A stretch of 64,000 bases of DNA from Bacteroidota bacterium. GTDB taxonomy: Bacteria > Bacteroidota > Bacteroidia > Chitinophagales > Chitinophagaceae. The translations under genes and the position numbers were made by a program. The DNA is taken from assembly GCA_005882315.1 (NCBI GenBank), contig VBAR01000001.1, positions 2,367,736-2,431,735 of the forward strand. Direction: 5' to 3'. Position 1 is the first letter of the stretch; each line of letters opens with the position of its first letter. This document shows positions 45,959 through 53,581 of the stretch, in pieces. The notes beneath the pieces were generated by a model. The model ran no database searches. It saw nothing but the letters and a program-made list of their open reading frames with translations, and was not told the origin of the DNA.

Positions 45959-47305
45959 ATGAAAAAGATATTTTTTCTTTTAACCGTAATTACAATTGGC
46001 ATGAAGGTTTTTTCGCAAGCCAATGTATTACCAGCACCAGCACAGAAAGGTGTTATGTATATTAAAAATGCAACCATTCATGTGGGCAACGGAACTGTAA
46101 TTGAGAACGGCATCATCCAGGTGAAGGATGGTAAAATTGAAAAAGTAGGAAAGGACATCGCAATACCTGCATCAGGTGCAGAAGTTATTGACGTAAAGGG
46201 TAAACATGTTTATCCAGGTCTTATATTGCCATCAAGCGATTTAGGTTTGGTAGAGATAAGCGCTGTAAAAGCATCCAGCGATGTTCGTGAAATTGGTGAT
46301 ATGAACCCTAATGTACGTTCTATCGTTGCTTATAATACTGATTCAAAAGTTATCAATACACTTCGTTCGAATGGTGTATTGGCTGCGAATATTATTCCGC
46401 AAGGAAGTTTTTTAGCCGGTTCATCATCTGTAGTGCAACTGGATGCATGGACATGGACAGATGCTTCTATGAAAACAGATGAAGGCATGCACTTATTTAT
46501 GCCTTCTTTAATGCCACGTCCCAGCTTCGGCAGATTTGGTGGCGGTGGACCGGGTGGTCCGAATGCAAGCGGTGGAACACCACCTGATCCGGTAAAAGAA
46601 GGACTGGAGCAAATAGAAAAACTGAAAGCATTTTTCCGGGAGGCAAAAGCTTATAATGCTGCAACCACACATGATGAAACAAATATTAAATACGAGGCGG
46701 TAAAAAACTTGTTTAATAAAACTCAGAAATTTTATGTGCATGGCAATACAGTAAAACAAATGCTGGTTGCATTGGACTTTGTAAAAGAGTTTGGCTTTGA
46801 TGTGGTGATCGTAGGTGGCAGTGAAAGCTGGCAGATACCTGATTTACTAAAGCAACATAATGTTTCTGTCATTCTTCAGCAGATGCACAGCCTGCCCACT
46901 ACAACAGATGATGCAGTTGACCAGCCTTATAAATCAGCATTGGCTTTGCAAAAAGCAGGTGTGTTGTTTGCAATATCTGATGACGACCCACAGACCCGCG
47001 GCCGTAACCTTCCTTTTAATGCAGGTACTGCTGTTGCTTATGGCTTAACAAAGGAAGAAGCGTTAGCTGCTATCTCATTAAATGCAGCAAAAATTATGGG
47101 AGTAGGAGATAAAACAGGAAGCATTGAAGCAGGAAAAGAAGCAAACTTTATTGTTAGCTCTGGTGATATATTGGATATGAGCAAAAACAATGTAACTGAC
47201 GCCTTCATCCAGGGACGTAAAATAAACCTTGATGACAAGCAAAAACAATTGAACGAACGCTATGAACAGAAATATGATTTGAAAAAAGCACCTAAGCCTT
47301 TTTGA
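45959..47305 (+). CDS. Secreted amidohydrolase-family protein, metal site degenerate
   Basis: A 448-residue exported protein with signal peptide (IFFLLTVITIGMKVFSQ). It has the amidohydrolase frame (MYIKNATIHVGNGTVIENGI, IDVKGKHVYPGLILPSSDLG) but the HxH ligand position is Ser92-x-Asp94, so a canonical two-metal centre is unlikely. Asp residues remain in FAISDDDPQTRGRNLPFNAG and the C-terminal composite domain (KIMGVGDKTGSIEAGKEANF) is intact. It also has a Gly-rich insert (FGRFGGGGPGGPNASGG), like its larger neighbour. It lies 22 bases downstream of that gene and is in the same operon; the pair may work as a complex. A terminator follows at 47326-47358. Confidence 0.88.
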   Translation: MKKIFFLLTVITIGMKVFSQANVLPAPAQKGVMYIKNATIHVGNGTVIENGIIQVKDGKIEKVGKDIAIPASGAEVIDVKGKHVYPGLILPSSDLGLVEISAVKASSDVREIGDMNPNVRSIVAYNTDSKVINTLRSNGVLAANIIPQGSFLAGSSSVVQLDAWTWTDASMKTDEGMHLFMPSLMPRPSFGRFGGGGPGGPNASGGTPPDPVKEGLEQIEKLKAFFREAKAYNAATTHDETNIKYEAVKNLFNKTQKFYVHGNTVKQMLVALDFVKEFGFDVVIVGGSESWQIPDLLKQHNVSVILQQMHSLPTTTDDAVDQPYKSALALQKAGVLFAISDDDPQTRGRNLPFNAGTAVAYGLTKEEALAAISLNAAKIMGVGDKTGSIEAGKEANFIVSSGDILDMSKNNVTDAFIQGRKINLDDKQKQLNERYEQKYDLKKAPKPF

Positions 47306-47325
47306 TAAATTTTGGTTTTGATAGC

Positions 47326-47358
47326 AACCGGGTAGCGAAATGTTACCCGGTTTTTTTT
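47326..47358 (+). terminator. Rho-independent terminator for the amidohydrolase operon
   Basis: AACCGGGTA and TACCCGGTT form a stem with a nine-base loop, followed by six further T. Confidence 0.9.
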
Positions 47359-47363
47359 ATCAT

Positions 47364-47396
47364 AAAAAAATCCCATCCGCTTTAAACAGATGGGAT
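47364..47396 (-). terminator. Rho-independent terminator for gdhA
   Basis: On the minus strand ATCCCATC and GATGGGAT form a stem around an 11-base loop, followed by a T-run, 22 bases beyond the gdhA stop. It lies directly after the terminator of the converging operon. Confidence 0.88.
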
Positions 47397-47418
47397 AAAT
47401 AAGCAAGTAATTCGGGTT

Positions 47419-48828
47419 TTATGGGAATATGCCCAGTTCGGCATAGCTTGTTGCTACTTTATTAATAGCAACTACATACGCGGCTGTACGCATATCAGGA
47501 ATTTTTGGATTGCTTTTCCAGCATCTCATTATTTCATGTGTAGCATTGATCATTGTTTCTTCCAGTCCACTGTACACCAAATCGACCTCATCAGCGCCAT
47601 GTAAAATAAAATCTCTTTCTCTTTCATCTGCTGTTTTACCAGTCAGTCCTTCTATCTGCCCGAGAATATGTGCATTCATATTTTCTGTAAAACGTTTTTC
47701 CATTCTTCCGTAACGTACATGACTCAGGTTTTTCAGCCACTCAAAATAACTCACCGTTACACCGCCAGCATTCAGATACATATCTGGTACTACCAGTACA
47801 TTTTTCTTGATGAATATTTCATCGGCCTCAGGAGTCAATGGGCCATTGGCACCTTCACCAATTATTTTCGCTTTAATGCGGGGTGCATTGTCACCATCAA
47901 TTACATTTTCCAATGCAGCAGGTATTAAAATATCGCAATCCATTTCTATTGCTTCGTTGCTGCTGTCGACATGGGTGCCTCCCGGAAAGTTTCTTACACT
48001 GCCTGTTTTCTTTTTATGCTGAAACAGTTCTTCTTCATTCAACCCATTTTCGTTGAAAGCAGCTCCATCATGTTCAGCTATACAAATAACTTTTGCACCA
48101 CCTTCACGGAAAAATTTTGCAGCATGATAGCCCACATTACCTAAGCCCTGAACGATTACACGTTTACCTTCAACTCCTGTACTCAATCCTAATTTACTCA
48201 TTACATCTTCCATCTTACATACTTCGCGAATACCATAGAACACACCGAGGCCTGTAGCTTCACGTCGGCCACGAACACCACCTTGTGTAATTGGTTTACC
48301 AGTTACGCAACCTGCCGCATCGATCTCGCCGGGCCGCATAGATGTATAAGTATCGAGTATCCACGCCATTTCTCTTTCACCGGTTCCGTAATCAGGTGCA
48401 GGCACATCGGTGCCGGGCCCGATAAAATTTTTCTTGATCAGTTCTGCAGTATAACGACGTGTGATTTTTTCAAGTTCATATGGCGTATATTTTTTCGGAT
48501 CGATGCTGATACCACCTTTTGCACCACCGAATGGAACATCTACAATTGCACATTTAAAAGTCATCAGTGCAGCAAGTGCCATTACTTCATCGAGGTTTAC
48601 CGAAGTTGAAAAACGGATACCGCCTTTGCAGGGAGATTTGTGATGACTGTGTTGAACACGATAAGCTTTTATTACTTGTATGCTATCACCGATTTTCACA
48701 GGGAAATTCATCCGGTAAACAGCATTGCATTGTTTTATTTGTTCCAGGGTGCCTGCATCCCATTTGGTAAATTGTGCGGCTTTATCGAAACTTTTTTCGA
48801 CTGCGCCAAAGAAACTGTAATTAGACAT
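47419..48828 (-). CDS. gdhA: Glutamate dehydrogenase (Glu/Leu/Phe/Val dehydrogenase family)
   Basis: Cytoplasmic NAD(P)-dependent enzyme that interconverts glutamate and 2-oxoglutarate plus ammonia. The 469-residue protein has the catalytic-Lys segment [20 protein letters not shown] and [20 protein letters not shown], the substrate-binding block [20 protein letters not shown], and the nucleotide-binding [20 protein letters not shown], with [16 protein letters not shown] downstream. The family also covers leucine and phenylalanine dehydrogenases, but the KGG and PAPD blocks and length favour glutamate. It follows a three-gene cytochrome c cluster after a 159-base gap with a GC palindrome. Confidence 0.93.
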   Translation of the reverse strand: MSNYSFFGAVEKSFDKAAQFTKWDAGTLEQIKQCNAVYRMNFPVKIGDSIQVIKAYRVQHSHHKSPCKGGIRFSTSVNLDEVMALAALMTFKCAIVDVPFGGAKGGISIDPKKYTPYELEKITRRYTAELIKKNFIGPGTDVPAPDYGTGEREMAWILDTYTSMRPGEIDAAGCVTGKPITQGGVRGRREATGLGVFYGIREVCKMEDVMSKLGLSTGVEGKRVIVQGLGNVGYHAAKFFREGGAKVICIAEHDGAAFNENGLNEEELFQHKKKTGSVRNFPGGTHVDSSNEAIEMDCDILIPAALENVIDGDNAPRIKAKIIGEGANGPLTPEADEIFIKKNVLVVPDMYLNAGGVTVSYFEWLKNLSHVRYGRMEKRFTENMNAHILGQIEGLTGKTADERERDFILHGADEVDLVYSGLEETMINATHEIMRCWKSNPKIPDMRTAAYVVAINKVATSYAELGIFP

Positions 48829-48892
48829 GCTTTTGAATTTTATATTTATTTTTTCTGAACCAGCGGCATCGTCACTACTTGAATGCAGTGCG

Positions 48893-48906
48893 TCCGCCGC
48901 GGCGGA
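48893..48906. repeat. GC-rich perfect palindrome
   Basis: TCCGCCGCGGCGGA is a perfect 14-base palindrome in the otherwise AT-rich gap between gdhA and ccmD. It stands out by base composition and may be a dispersed repeat or a binding site. Only one copy is visible in this window. Confidence 0.5.
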
Positions 48907-48963
48907 TCAACAATTGAATTTCTATTGAGCTATCAAAAACTAAGGTTTGTTATTCCATTAATG

Positions 48964-48990
48964 AAAAAAATAAAACCCATCATAGGTTTA
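48964..48990 (-). terminator. Possible terminator overlapping the ccmD stop codon
   Basis: On the minus strand the stop codon is part of TAAACC, which pairs with a GGTTTTA arm, with a T-run after it. The stem is only about six pairs, so confidence is moderate. Confidence 0.5.
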
Positions 48991-49197
48991 TTTTTCTTTT
49001 TCCAACTTGCTTATTTTTTTATCCAGTCTTACTATGTATAGAACCAACCCGATCAAAATCGTTAGTATCACGGCTATCACTACATAGATCCTTCCGTTAC
49101 TTCGCATCATATCATTTGCCGGAGAACCTTGTGCATTCAGTAATGTGCTAAAACTCATCAACAGTAACATAGCCAGAAAATATCTTAGTCTTTTCAT
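48988..49197 (-). CDS. ccmD: CcmD-family cytochrome c maturation protein
   Basis: A 69-residue membrane protein with a signal-like N-terminus (RYFLAMLLLMSFSTLLNAQ), a periplasmic segment and a membrane helix (IYVVIAVILTILIGLVLYIV) followed by a short basic cytoplasmic tail (RLDKKISKLEKEK). CcmD helps release holo-CcmE in the heme transport step of cytochrome c maturation. The name rests on size, topology and position: its ATG overlaps the ccmC stop by four bases, which implies translational coupling. The signal-bearing form is the usual CcmD variant in Bacteroidota. Confidence 0.8.
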   Translation of the reverse strand: MKRLRYFLAMLLLMSFSTLLNAQGSPANDMMRSNGRIYVVIAVILTILIGLVLYIVRLDKKISKLEKEK

Positions 49198-49910
49198 GAT
49201 AACATCGTTTTATCTTTCAGTAAAGCAACTCTTATTTTTAAAGTAGCGATCCAAACACCCAATAAAGTCCATCCGATCACAGCAGGATAAAATACCATTC
49301 GCATTGATCCGTCAATATCATTTTTCACATCCAGGGCTGGGTTGCCATCTTGTCCCGGGTGCAGGCTCGGTAATATTCTTGGAATGATCCAGATAGATGG
49401 GAACAGCATTGCATAAGCAAATATGTTATACACTGAGCTGATCCTGGCTCGTTTGTCCATATCCTGTATGGAATCACGCAAAATCATATAAGCAAAATAA
49501 ACAAGCAAGGCGATAGCGGCGCCGATTAGTTTAGGTTCTCTTGCAATTGTACTAAAAGAGGCAGTAGCAGGATTATTCGGGTCTGCCCATGTATAGCTCA
49601 TCCAGATGGCGCCTGTAGCATAACCTAATATCCCAAGTACAATACCAACAGCTACATACTGCCTTGCATAAATATCATATTTAAGATTGAAGGTGCGCAG
49701 GTAGCGTATAGCATTTACAACCGAAATTGTAAAGAGGATCATCATTGCAAACCACATACATACATGAAAATAAAGGTTGCGGATCGTTTCATCGAGTGCA
49801 GGTAGTTGGGGCACTTTAAAAAGGAGGCCGCCAACAACTGTATAAACCAGTAAGACTACTGCTGTAATTTTCCACCAGGATTTATACATATAGTTTTTTT
49901 GTTCGGTCAT
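49194..49910 (-). CDS. ccmC: Heme exporter CcmC / cytochrome c biogenesis protein CcsA family
   Basis: Integral membrane protein of about 238 residues (247 if the ATG at 49937 is used) with six predicted membrane helices. The start at 49910 (MTEQKNYMYKSWWKITAVVL) avoids the extra residues. The WWD-like heme-handling segment lies around GAIWMSYTWADPNNPATASF, and conserved His-containing helices are LYFHVCMWFAMMILFTISVV and, near the C-terminus, RILPSLHPGQDGNP. It delivers heme to CcmE in the periplasm. It overlaps ccmD and lies downstream of ccmB, 165 bases apart with a repeat in between. CcmC and CcsA share this domain; length and neighbours favour CcmC. Confidence 0.88.
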   Translation of the reverse strand: MTEQKNYMYKSWWKITAVVLLVYTVVGGLLFKVPQLPALDETIRNLYFHVCMWFAMMILFTISVVNAIRYLRTFNLKYDIYARQYVAVGIVLGILGYATGAIWMSYTWADPNNPATASFSTIAREPKLIGAAIALLVYFAYMILRDSIQDMDKRARISSVYNIFAYAMLFPSIWIIPRILPSLHPGQDGNPALDVKNDIDGSMRMVFYPAVIGWTLLGVWIATLKIRVALLKDKTMLS

Positions 49911-49983
49911 TGGACGAAGCCCAATGAAGGGCAGCAACGAATAAAGTGGGGCAAAAATAAGGGGAAATCGGGGAATAGGAATT

Positions 49984-50068
49984 GGGATATTTAGATATTA
50001 TGATATTAAGAAATTGATTTAATAAGGAAGTTATTTAAATTGGCTAAATCACCCAATATCCTAATATC
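49984..50068. repeat. Inverted octamer-periodic repeat between ccmB and ccmC
   Basis: Three GATATT units at eight-base steps (49986, 49994 and 50002) are mirrored by two AATATC units at an eight-base step (50055 and 50063). The left arm and the inverse of the right arm match at most positions. Similar eight-base periodic AATT/GGAT sequence occurs between rny and rplS (about 4745-4830). The function is unknown. Confidence 0.55.
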
Positions 50069-50075
50069 AGCTACA

Positions 50076-50723
50076 TCAGTCTTTCCACAGAAACGGGAAT
50101 AAAATAACAGCCAGGACTATAACCAGTATATCAAGTGCTACAAGCAGAAGTATTGTTGTAAACGGTATTACCATCAAAGGCACAAAAGCCGATTTTGATA
50201 ATTGCATCAGCAAAATCAGTTGTGGAATGATAAGCGGAAAGCCGAGCACAGCCATGATCGCAGCATTCTGTTGTGCCCTTGCAGCGATCGCTGCCAAAAA
50301 ACTAAAAACAAGACTGAGGCTCCATCCGCCGAGTAAGACCAGCCCGATAAAAGGCAGCGTTTTTTCCAATGGATTACCAAGAAACAATGTAAACAATAAC
50401 AAACTCAGCATACTCATTAGCAGCATGAGCAGGGAATTGAATAACAGCTTTGATATCACAAAATGAACAGGGCTGCTAATAGAATAGAAGTATAACATCC
50501 GGCCCTTGCTTTCCTGCAGAAAACTTTTTGCTACTGCATTTATACAAATGAATAACTGGATAACCCAGAATAACCCGTTCCATACTTTCGCTTCGGGTTC
50601 GTTCACTGCATTAAATAAAACAAAGATAGTAGCACTGATATACAACAGTATTCCGTAGAAACTGTATTGCTGCCGAACTTCAAGCAACAGATCTTTTTTA
50701 AATAAGGTAAGTACCTGGCGCAA
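50076..50723 (-). CDS. ccmB: Heme exporter CcmB
   Basis: ABC-type membrane protein of 215 residues with six predicted helices, part of the CcmAB complex that uses ATP to release heme-loaded CcmE. It starts with the family's basic amphipathic helix (TLFKKDLLLEVRQQYSFYGI), then LYISATIFVLFNAVNEPEAK, GLFWVIQLFICINAVAKSFL, ESKGRMLYFYSISSPVHFVI and LPFIGLVLLGGWSLSLVFSF. The block AIMAVLGFPLIIPQLILLMQ is typical of CcmB. No ccmA gene is adjacent on either side. A TACTTTCG near-match to a -7 box lies just upstream. Confidence 0.92.
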   Translation of the reverse strand: MRQVLTLFKKDLLLEVRQQYSFYGILLYISATIFVLFNAVNEPEAKVWNGLFWVIQLFICINAVAKSFLQESKGRMLYFYSISSPVHFVISKLLFNSLLMLLMSMLSLLLFTLFLGNPLEKTLPFIGLVLLGGWSLSLVFSFLAAIAARAQQNAAIMAVLGFPLIIPQLILLMQLSKSAFVPLMVIPFTTILLLVALDILVIVLAVILFPFLWKD

Positions 50724-50801
50724 ATTGTAAATGATGAGTTATGCGAAAGTAATATTTGTAAATAATAACATTCATGATTAAGTAAACCAATATCCTGGTA
50801 A

Positions 50802-51374
50802 CTACTCCACCTTCATATTATAGCATTGTCTGCACCGCGGTTCATACACGTCTTTAGCACCGAGCATTACCTGGTCATCATTGGGCACTTTACGATAGCT
50901 ATAGTTAGCTATATTTCCGCATTTCACACAGATCGCATGTAATTTGGTCACATAGTCAGCTTTGGCCATCAGGCTGGGCATTTGTCCAAACGGGTTGCCG
51001 AGATAATCCATATCAAGACCAGCAACAATAACACGAATGCCACGGTAGGCAAGTTCGTCGCAAACATTAGCGATCTCATTGTCAAAAAACTGGGCCTCAT
51101 CCACACCTATTACATCTACATCCTGCGCCAGTAATAGTATTTTTTGTGAGTTATCAATTGGCGTGGATTGTATAGCATTTTCATCATGCGACACGATCTT
51201 TATTGCATCGTATCGCACATCAATACCGGGTTTGAATATCTCGACTTTCAGGTTAGCGATTTTTACCCGCTTCAGCCGGCGTATAAGTTCTTCTGTTTTA
51301 CCGCTAAACATACTTCCGCAAATCACTTCTATCCATCCGCGGCGTTCAGGTCTGAAATTAGGTTCAATAAACAT
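50802..51374 (-). CDS. tdk: Thymidine kinase
   Basis: Cytoplasmic type II thymidine kinase of 190 residues that phosphorylates thymidine in the salvage pathway. The P-loop [20 protein letters not shown], the DEAQFF motif ([15 protein letters not shown]), the lid-region [20 protein letters not shown], then [20 protein letters not shown], and zinc-binding Cys pairs (CVKCGN and CRQCYN) are all present. The divergent gene at 51478 shares a 103-base promoter region that contains a perfect inverted repeat (51400-51423). Confidence 0.96.
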   Translation of the reverse strand: MFIEPNFRPERRGWIEVICGSMFSGKTEELIRRLKRVKIANLKVEIFKPGIDVRYDAIKIVSHDENAIQSTPIDNSQKILLLAQDVDVIGVDEAQFFDNEIANVCDELAYRGIRVIVAGLDMDYLGNPFGQMPSLMAKADYVTKLHAICVKCGNIANYSYRKVPNDDQVMLGAKDVYEPRCRQCYNMKVE

Positions 51375-51399
51375 TGTTAAGAATTGATATCATCAAAAC

Positions 51400-51423
51400 C
51401 AGTTTGCATATATTGGCAAACTG
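51400..51423. repeat. Perfect inverted repeat between tdk and a divergent gene
   Basis: CAGTTTGC (51400-51407) and GCAAACTG (51416-51423) are exact inverted copies separated by eight bases. The position between two divergent genes, 26 bases from the tdk start, fits a regulator-binding operator. Confidence 0.6.
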
Positions 51424-51477
51424 TTTGTAATTTTAAAAGCCGTTTTAAATATTTTAACGGGTTTCAAATGTAGCATA

Positions 51478-52182
51478 ATGGAGCGAATTGATTCTTTAAT
51501 AAATAAATTAAAAGAACAGGCAGAACAAAATGCCACACCTGACCAGATGCTCATCACTATTCAGATCCTTTCGGCTGAGCTTCAATCGATGCAATCAGGA
51601 AAAGAGCAAATGCTGGGTACGCCTAAAGTAGCTGTTATGCTCCCCCGTACAACACCGGTTATTACCATGCCATCCGAACATGAAAGATATTTTCCTAAAC
51701 CTGTGCAGGATAAACCGTTAGTGCATGAAGTAAAAGAAACAATATTGGTTGATAACGGGGCGATTTCCAAATTGCAGAAAAACGGTCAGCTTGATATGGT
51801 ATTTGATCCGATGACTGAAATACCGACTTTGTCACACCAGCCAAAAGAAAAGGAGATAAATGATTCGATGTTGAATGGGCCTGAATCGCTGAATGATAAA
51901 TTGAAATATGGGAAAACAGAGCTTATGCAAATTCTGAAGGAAACTCCTGTTAGAGATTTGAGAAAGGCAGTTGGTATCAACGACCGGTTTCTTTTTATCA
52001 ATGAATTATTCAGGGGAGATGAAAACATGTATGAACGCTGCATTAAAACGATCAACAGTTTTAATATCTATCCTGAGGCTGAATACTGGATCAATCGTGA
52101 ATTAAAAGTAAAACTGGGCTGGAATGATGACAGCGAAACTGCTGCACATTTCTATCAATTGGTTAAAAGGCGATTTACCTGA
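51478..52182 (+). CDS. Conserved protein of unknown function
   Basis: A 234-residue cytoplasmic protein with no signal peptide. The N-terminal third is helical (IDSLINKLKEQAEQNATPDQ), the middle is Pro/Glu/Lys-rich and probably disordered, and the C-terminal third has a conserved-looking block (VRDLRKAVGINDRFLFINEL, RGDENMYERCIKTINSFNIY, AEYWINRELKVKLGWNDDSE). This layout recurs in Bacteroidota, often near surface-polysaccharide genes, but I know no function for it. It converges with waaA with a 28-base overlap of the 3' ends. Confidence 0.75.
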   Translation: MERIDSLINKLKEQAEQNATPDQMLITIQILSAELQSMQSGKEQMLGTPKVAVMLPRTTPVITMPSEHERYFPKPVQDKPLVHEVKETILVDNGAISKLQKNGQLDMVFDPMTEIPTLSHQPKEKEINDSMLNGPESLNDKLKYGKTELMQILKETPVRDLRKAVGINDRFLFINELFRGDENMYERCIKTINSFNIYPEAEYWINRELKVKLGWNDDSETAAHFYQLVKRRFT

Positions 52183-53426
52183 ATATAGTTGAGTATCTTT
52201 TTTACTGCCCCGGCATTTTCCCTTATATATTTAAATGAAGCTTCACATGAATGATGGTATTTATTTTTATCCAGCACTAATTCATTAATTACCTTATTTA
52301 ATTCATCAGCATTTTTTATTACACTACCGCCACCGGTTTTTACCAGTTCAACCGCTTCTATGTATTTTGAAATATAGGGACCCATTAAAACAGGTTTGCC
52401 ATATACTGCTGCTTCGGTTACATTATGTACACCGGTTGGTTTGTAGCCGCCACCGACAAATGTGATATGTGCATAGTGATAAAGTCTTGCAAGCATGCCT
52501 ACATTGTCGATTATGAGTTGAGTTGCCGGTTGTGACCCGATAGCTATCGGGTTGTCAGTTGTGAGATGAGAGTAGTTGATGGACCCGGGAAATAATTTTT
52601 TTATTTCTGCTAAATGATTTTCTGTTATTTCATGCGGGGCAATGATCAACATTATATCATTGCTGTTTAAAGTTTCTGTAACTGTAGAAAGTATTATTTC
52701 ATCTTCCGGCCAGGTACTGCCTGCTACTAAAACTTTTTTTCCTTTACAAAAATGCTCAATATTTTCAATAGGTTTAAAATTGTCGGCAATTTCAATCACT
52801 CTATCGAACCGTGTATCACCAGCGACTGAATAATTTTTCTCGGCCCCCAGTTCATCCAGCATCTGTTTTGAACTTTCATTTTGTAAAAAAATATGATTGA
52901 AACGTGAAAGCATTTTAAGCTGCAATCCGCCAAACCATTTAAATGATCTCATATCTTTTCTGAAAATAGCAGAAACCAATATGAAGGGAATCTCCCGGTA
53001 CTTTATTTTTTTCAAATAGTAATACCAGAATTCATATTTCACAAAAATCACCAACGAAGGATGAACGATCTCAAGAAACTGCCTGGCATTACTGGCACCA
53101 TCCATTGGCAAATAAAAAACCCAATCGGCGCCTTTATAGTTCTTCTGCACTTCATACCCTGAAGGGGAAAAGAAAGTAAGCAAAATCTTGTGTCCGGTAC
53201 CTTGTTCCTTTAATTTTTCTAATACGGGTCTTCCTTGTTCAAACTCACCTAACGAAGCGCAATGCATCCAGATTATTTTCTCATCTTTTGGAATAGCAGC
53301 TTCCAGGTTTTCAAAAATATCTTTCCGCCCACTTACCCATTTTTTTGCCTTAGGATTAAATAGCGAGGCGATATGAGTACCGGCCCGGAACAGCAGTAAG
53401 AAAATATTGTAGAGAAAAACAAACAA
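52155..53426 (-). CDS. waaA: 3-deoxy-D-manno-octulosonic acid (Kdo) transferase
   Basis: Inner-membrane-associated glycosyltransferase that adds Kdo to lipid A precursors. The 423-residue protein has an N-terminal membrane anchor (FVFLYNIFLLLFRAGTHIAS), the conserved IWMHCASLGEFEQGRPVLEK block with the catalytic Glu, ILLTFFSPSGYEVQKNYKGA, and C-terminal motifs HITFVGGGYKPTGVHNVTEA and YGKPVLMGPYISKYIEAVEL. An 18-base palindrome is embedded in frame at 52535-52552, encoding part of DNPIAIGSQPATQLI, a likely surface loop. No other lipid A gene is adjacent. Confidence 0.95.
   Translation of the reverse strand: MFVFLYNIFLLLFRAGTHIASLFNPKAKKWVSGRKDIFENLEAAIPKDEKIIWMHCASLGEFEQGRPVLEKLKEQGTGHKILLTFFSPSGYEVQKNYKGADWVFYLPMDGASNARQFLEIVHPSLVIFVKYEFWYYYLKKIKYREIPFILVSAIFRKDMRSFKWFGGLQLKMLSRFNHIFLQNESSKQMLDELGAEKNYSVAGDTRFDRVIEIADNFKPIENIEHFCKGKKVLVAGSTWPEDEIILSTVTETLNSNDIMLIIAPHEITENHLAEIKKLFPGSINYSHLTTDNPIAIGSQPATQLIIDNVGMLARLYHYAHITFVGGGYKPTGVHNVTEAAVYGKPVLMGPYISKYIEAVELVKTGGGSVIKNADELNKVINELVLDKNKYHHSCEASFKYIRENAGAVKKILNYIQVNRLLTN
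52535..52552. repeat. 18-base perfect palindrome inside waaA, flanked by direct repeats
   Basis: ACCCGATAGCTATCGGGT is a perfect palindrome. GTTGCCGGTTGTGA (52522-52535) and GTTGTCAGTTGTGA (52551-52564) flank it as 12/14 direct repeats. The open reading frame of waaA continues through it. Confidence 0.6.
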
Positions 53427-53488
53427 TAGGGGTGTATTTAGATATCCGGCAAAAGTAAAAGCAAACGTCTAAACTACCTGTATTTTAC

Positions 53489-53496
53489 TATTTTTG
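53489..53496 (+). promoter_or_regulatory. Putative -7 box for the surface-sugar operon
   Basis: TATTTTTG matches TAnnTTTG, 85 bases before the aminotransferase start. A GC-rich imperfect inverted repeat (53497-53558) follows directly and would lie in the 5' leader. Confidence 0.42.
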
Positions 53497-53558
53497 CCCG
53501 CCCGAACGTACCAATTTAGGAAATGATGCGTATTAATGATTCGGTACGGGCAGGCGGC
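53497..53558 (+). repeat. Imperfect inverted repeat in the leader of the surface-sugar operon
   Basis: The left arm (GCCCG region and CGTACC at 53507-53512) pairs with GGTACG (53543-53548) and the GGCAGGCGGC sequence after it. The core stem is six perfect pairs; the outer pairing contains mismatches. It could form a hairpin in the mRNA leader and affect expression. Confidence 0.45.
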
Positions 53559-53581
53559 ACTTTAAATTACAACCCATTCCA

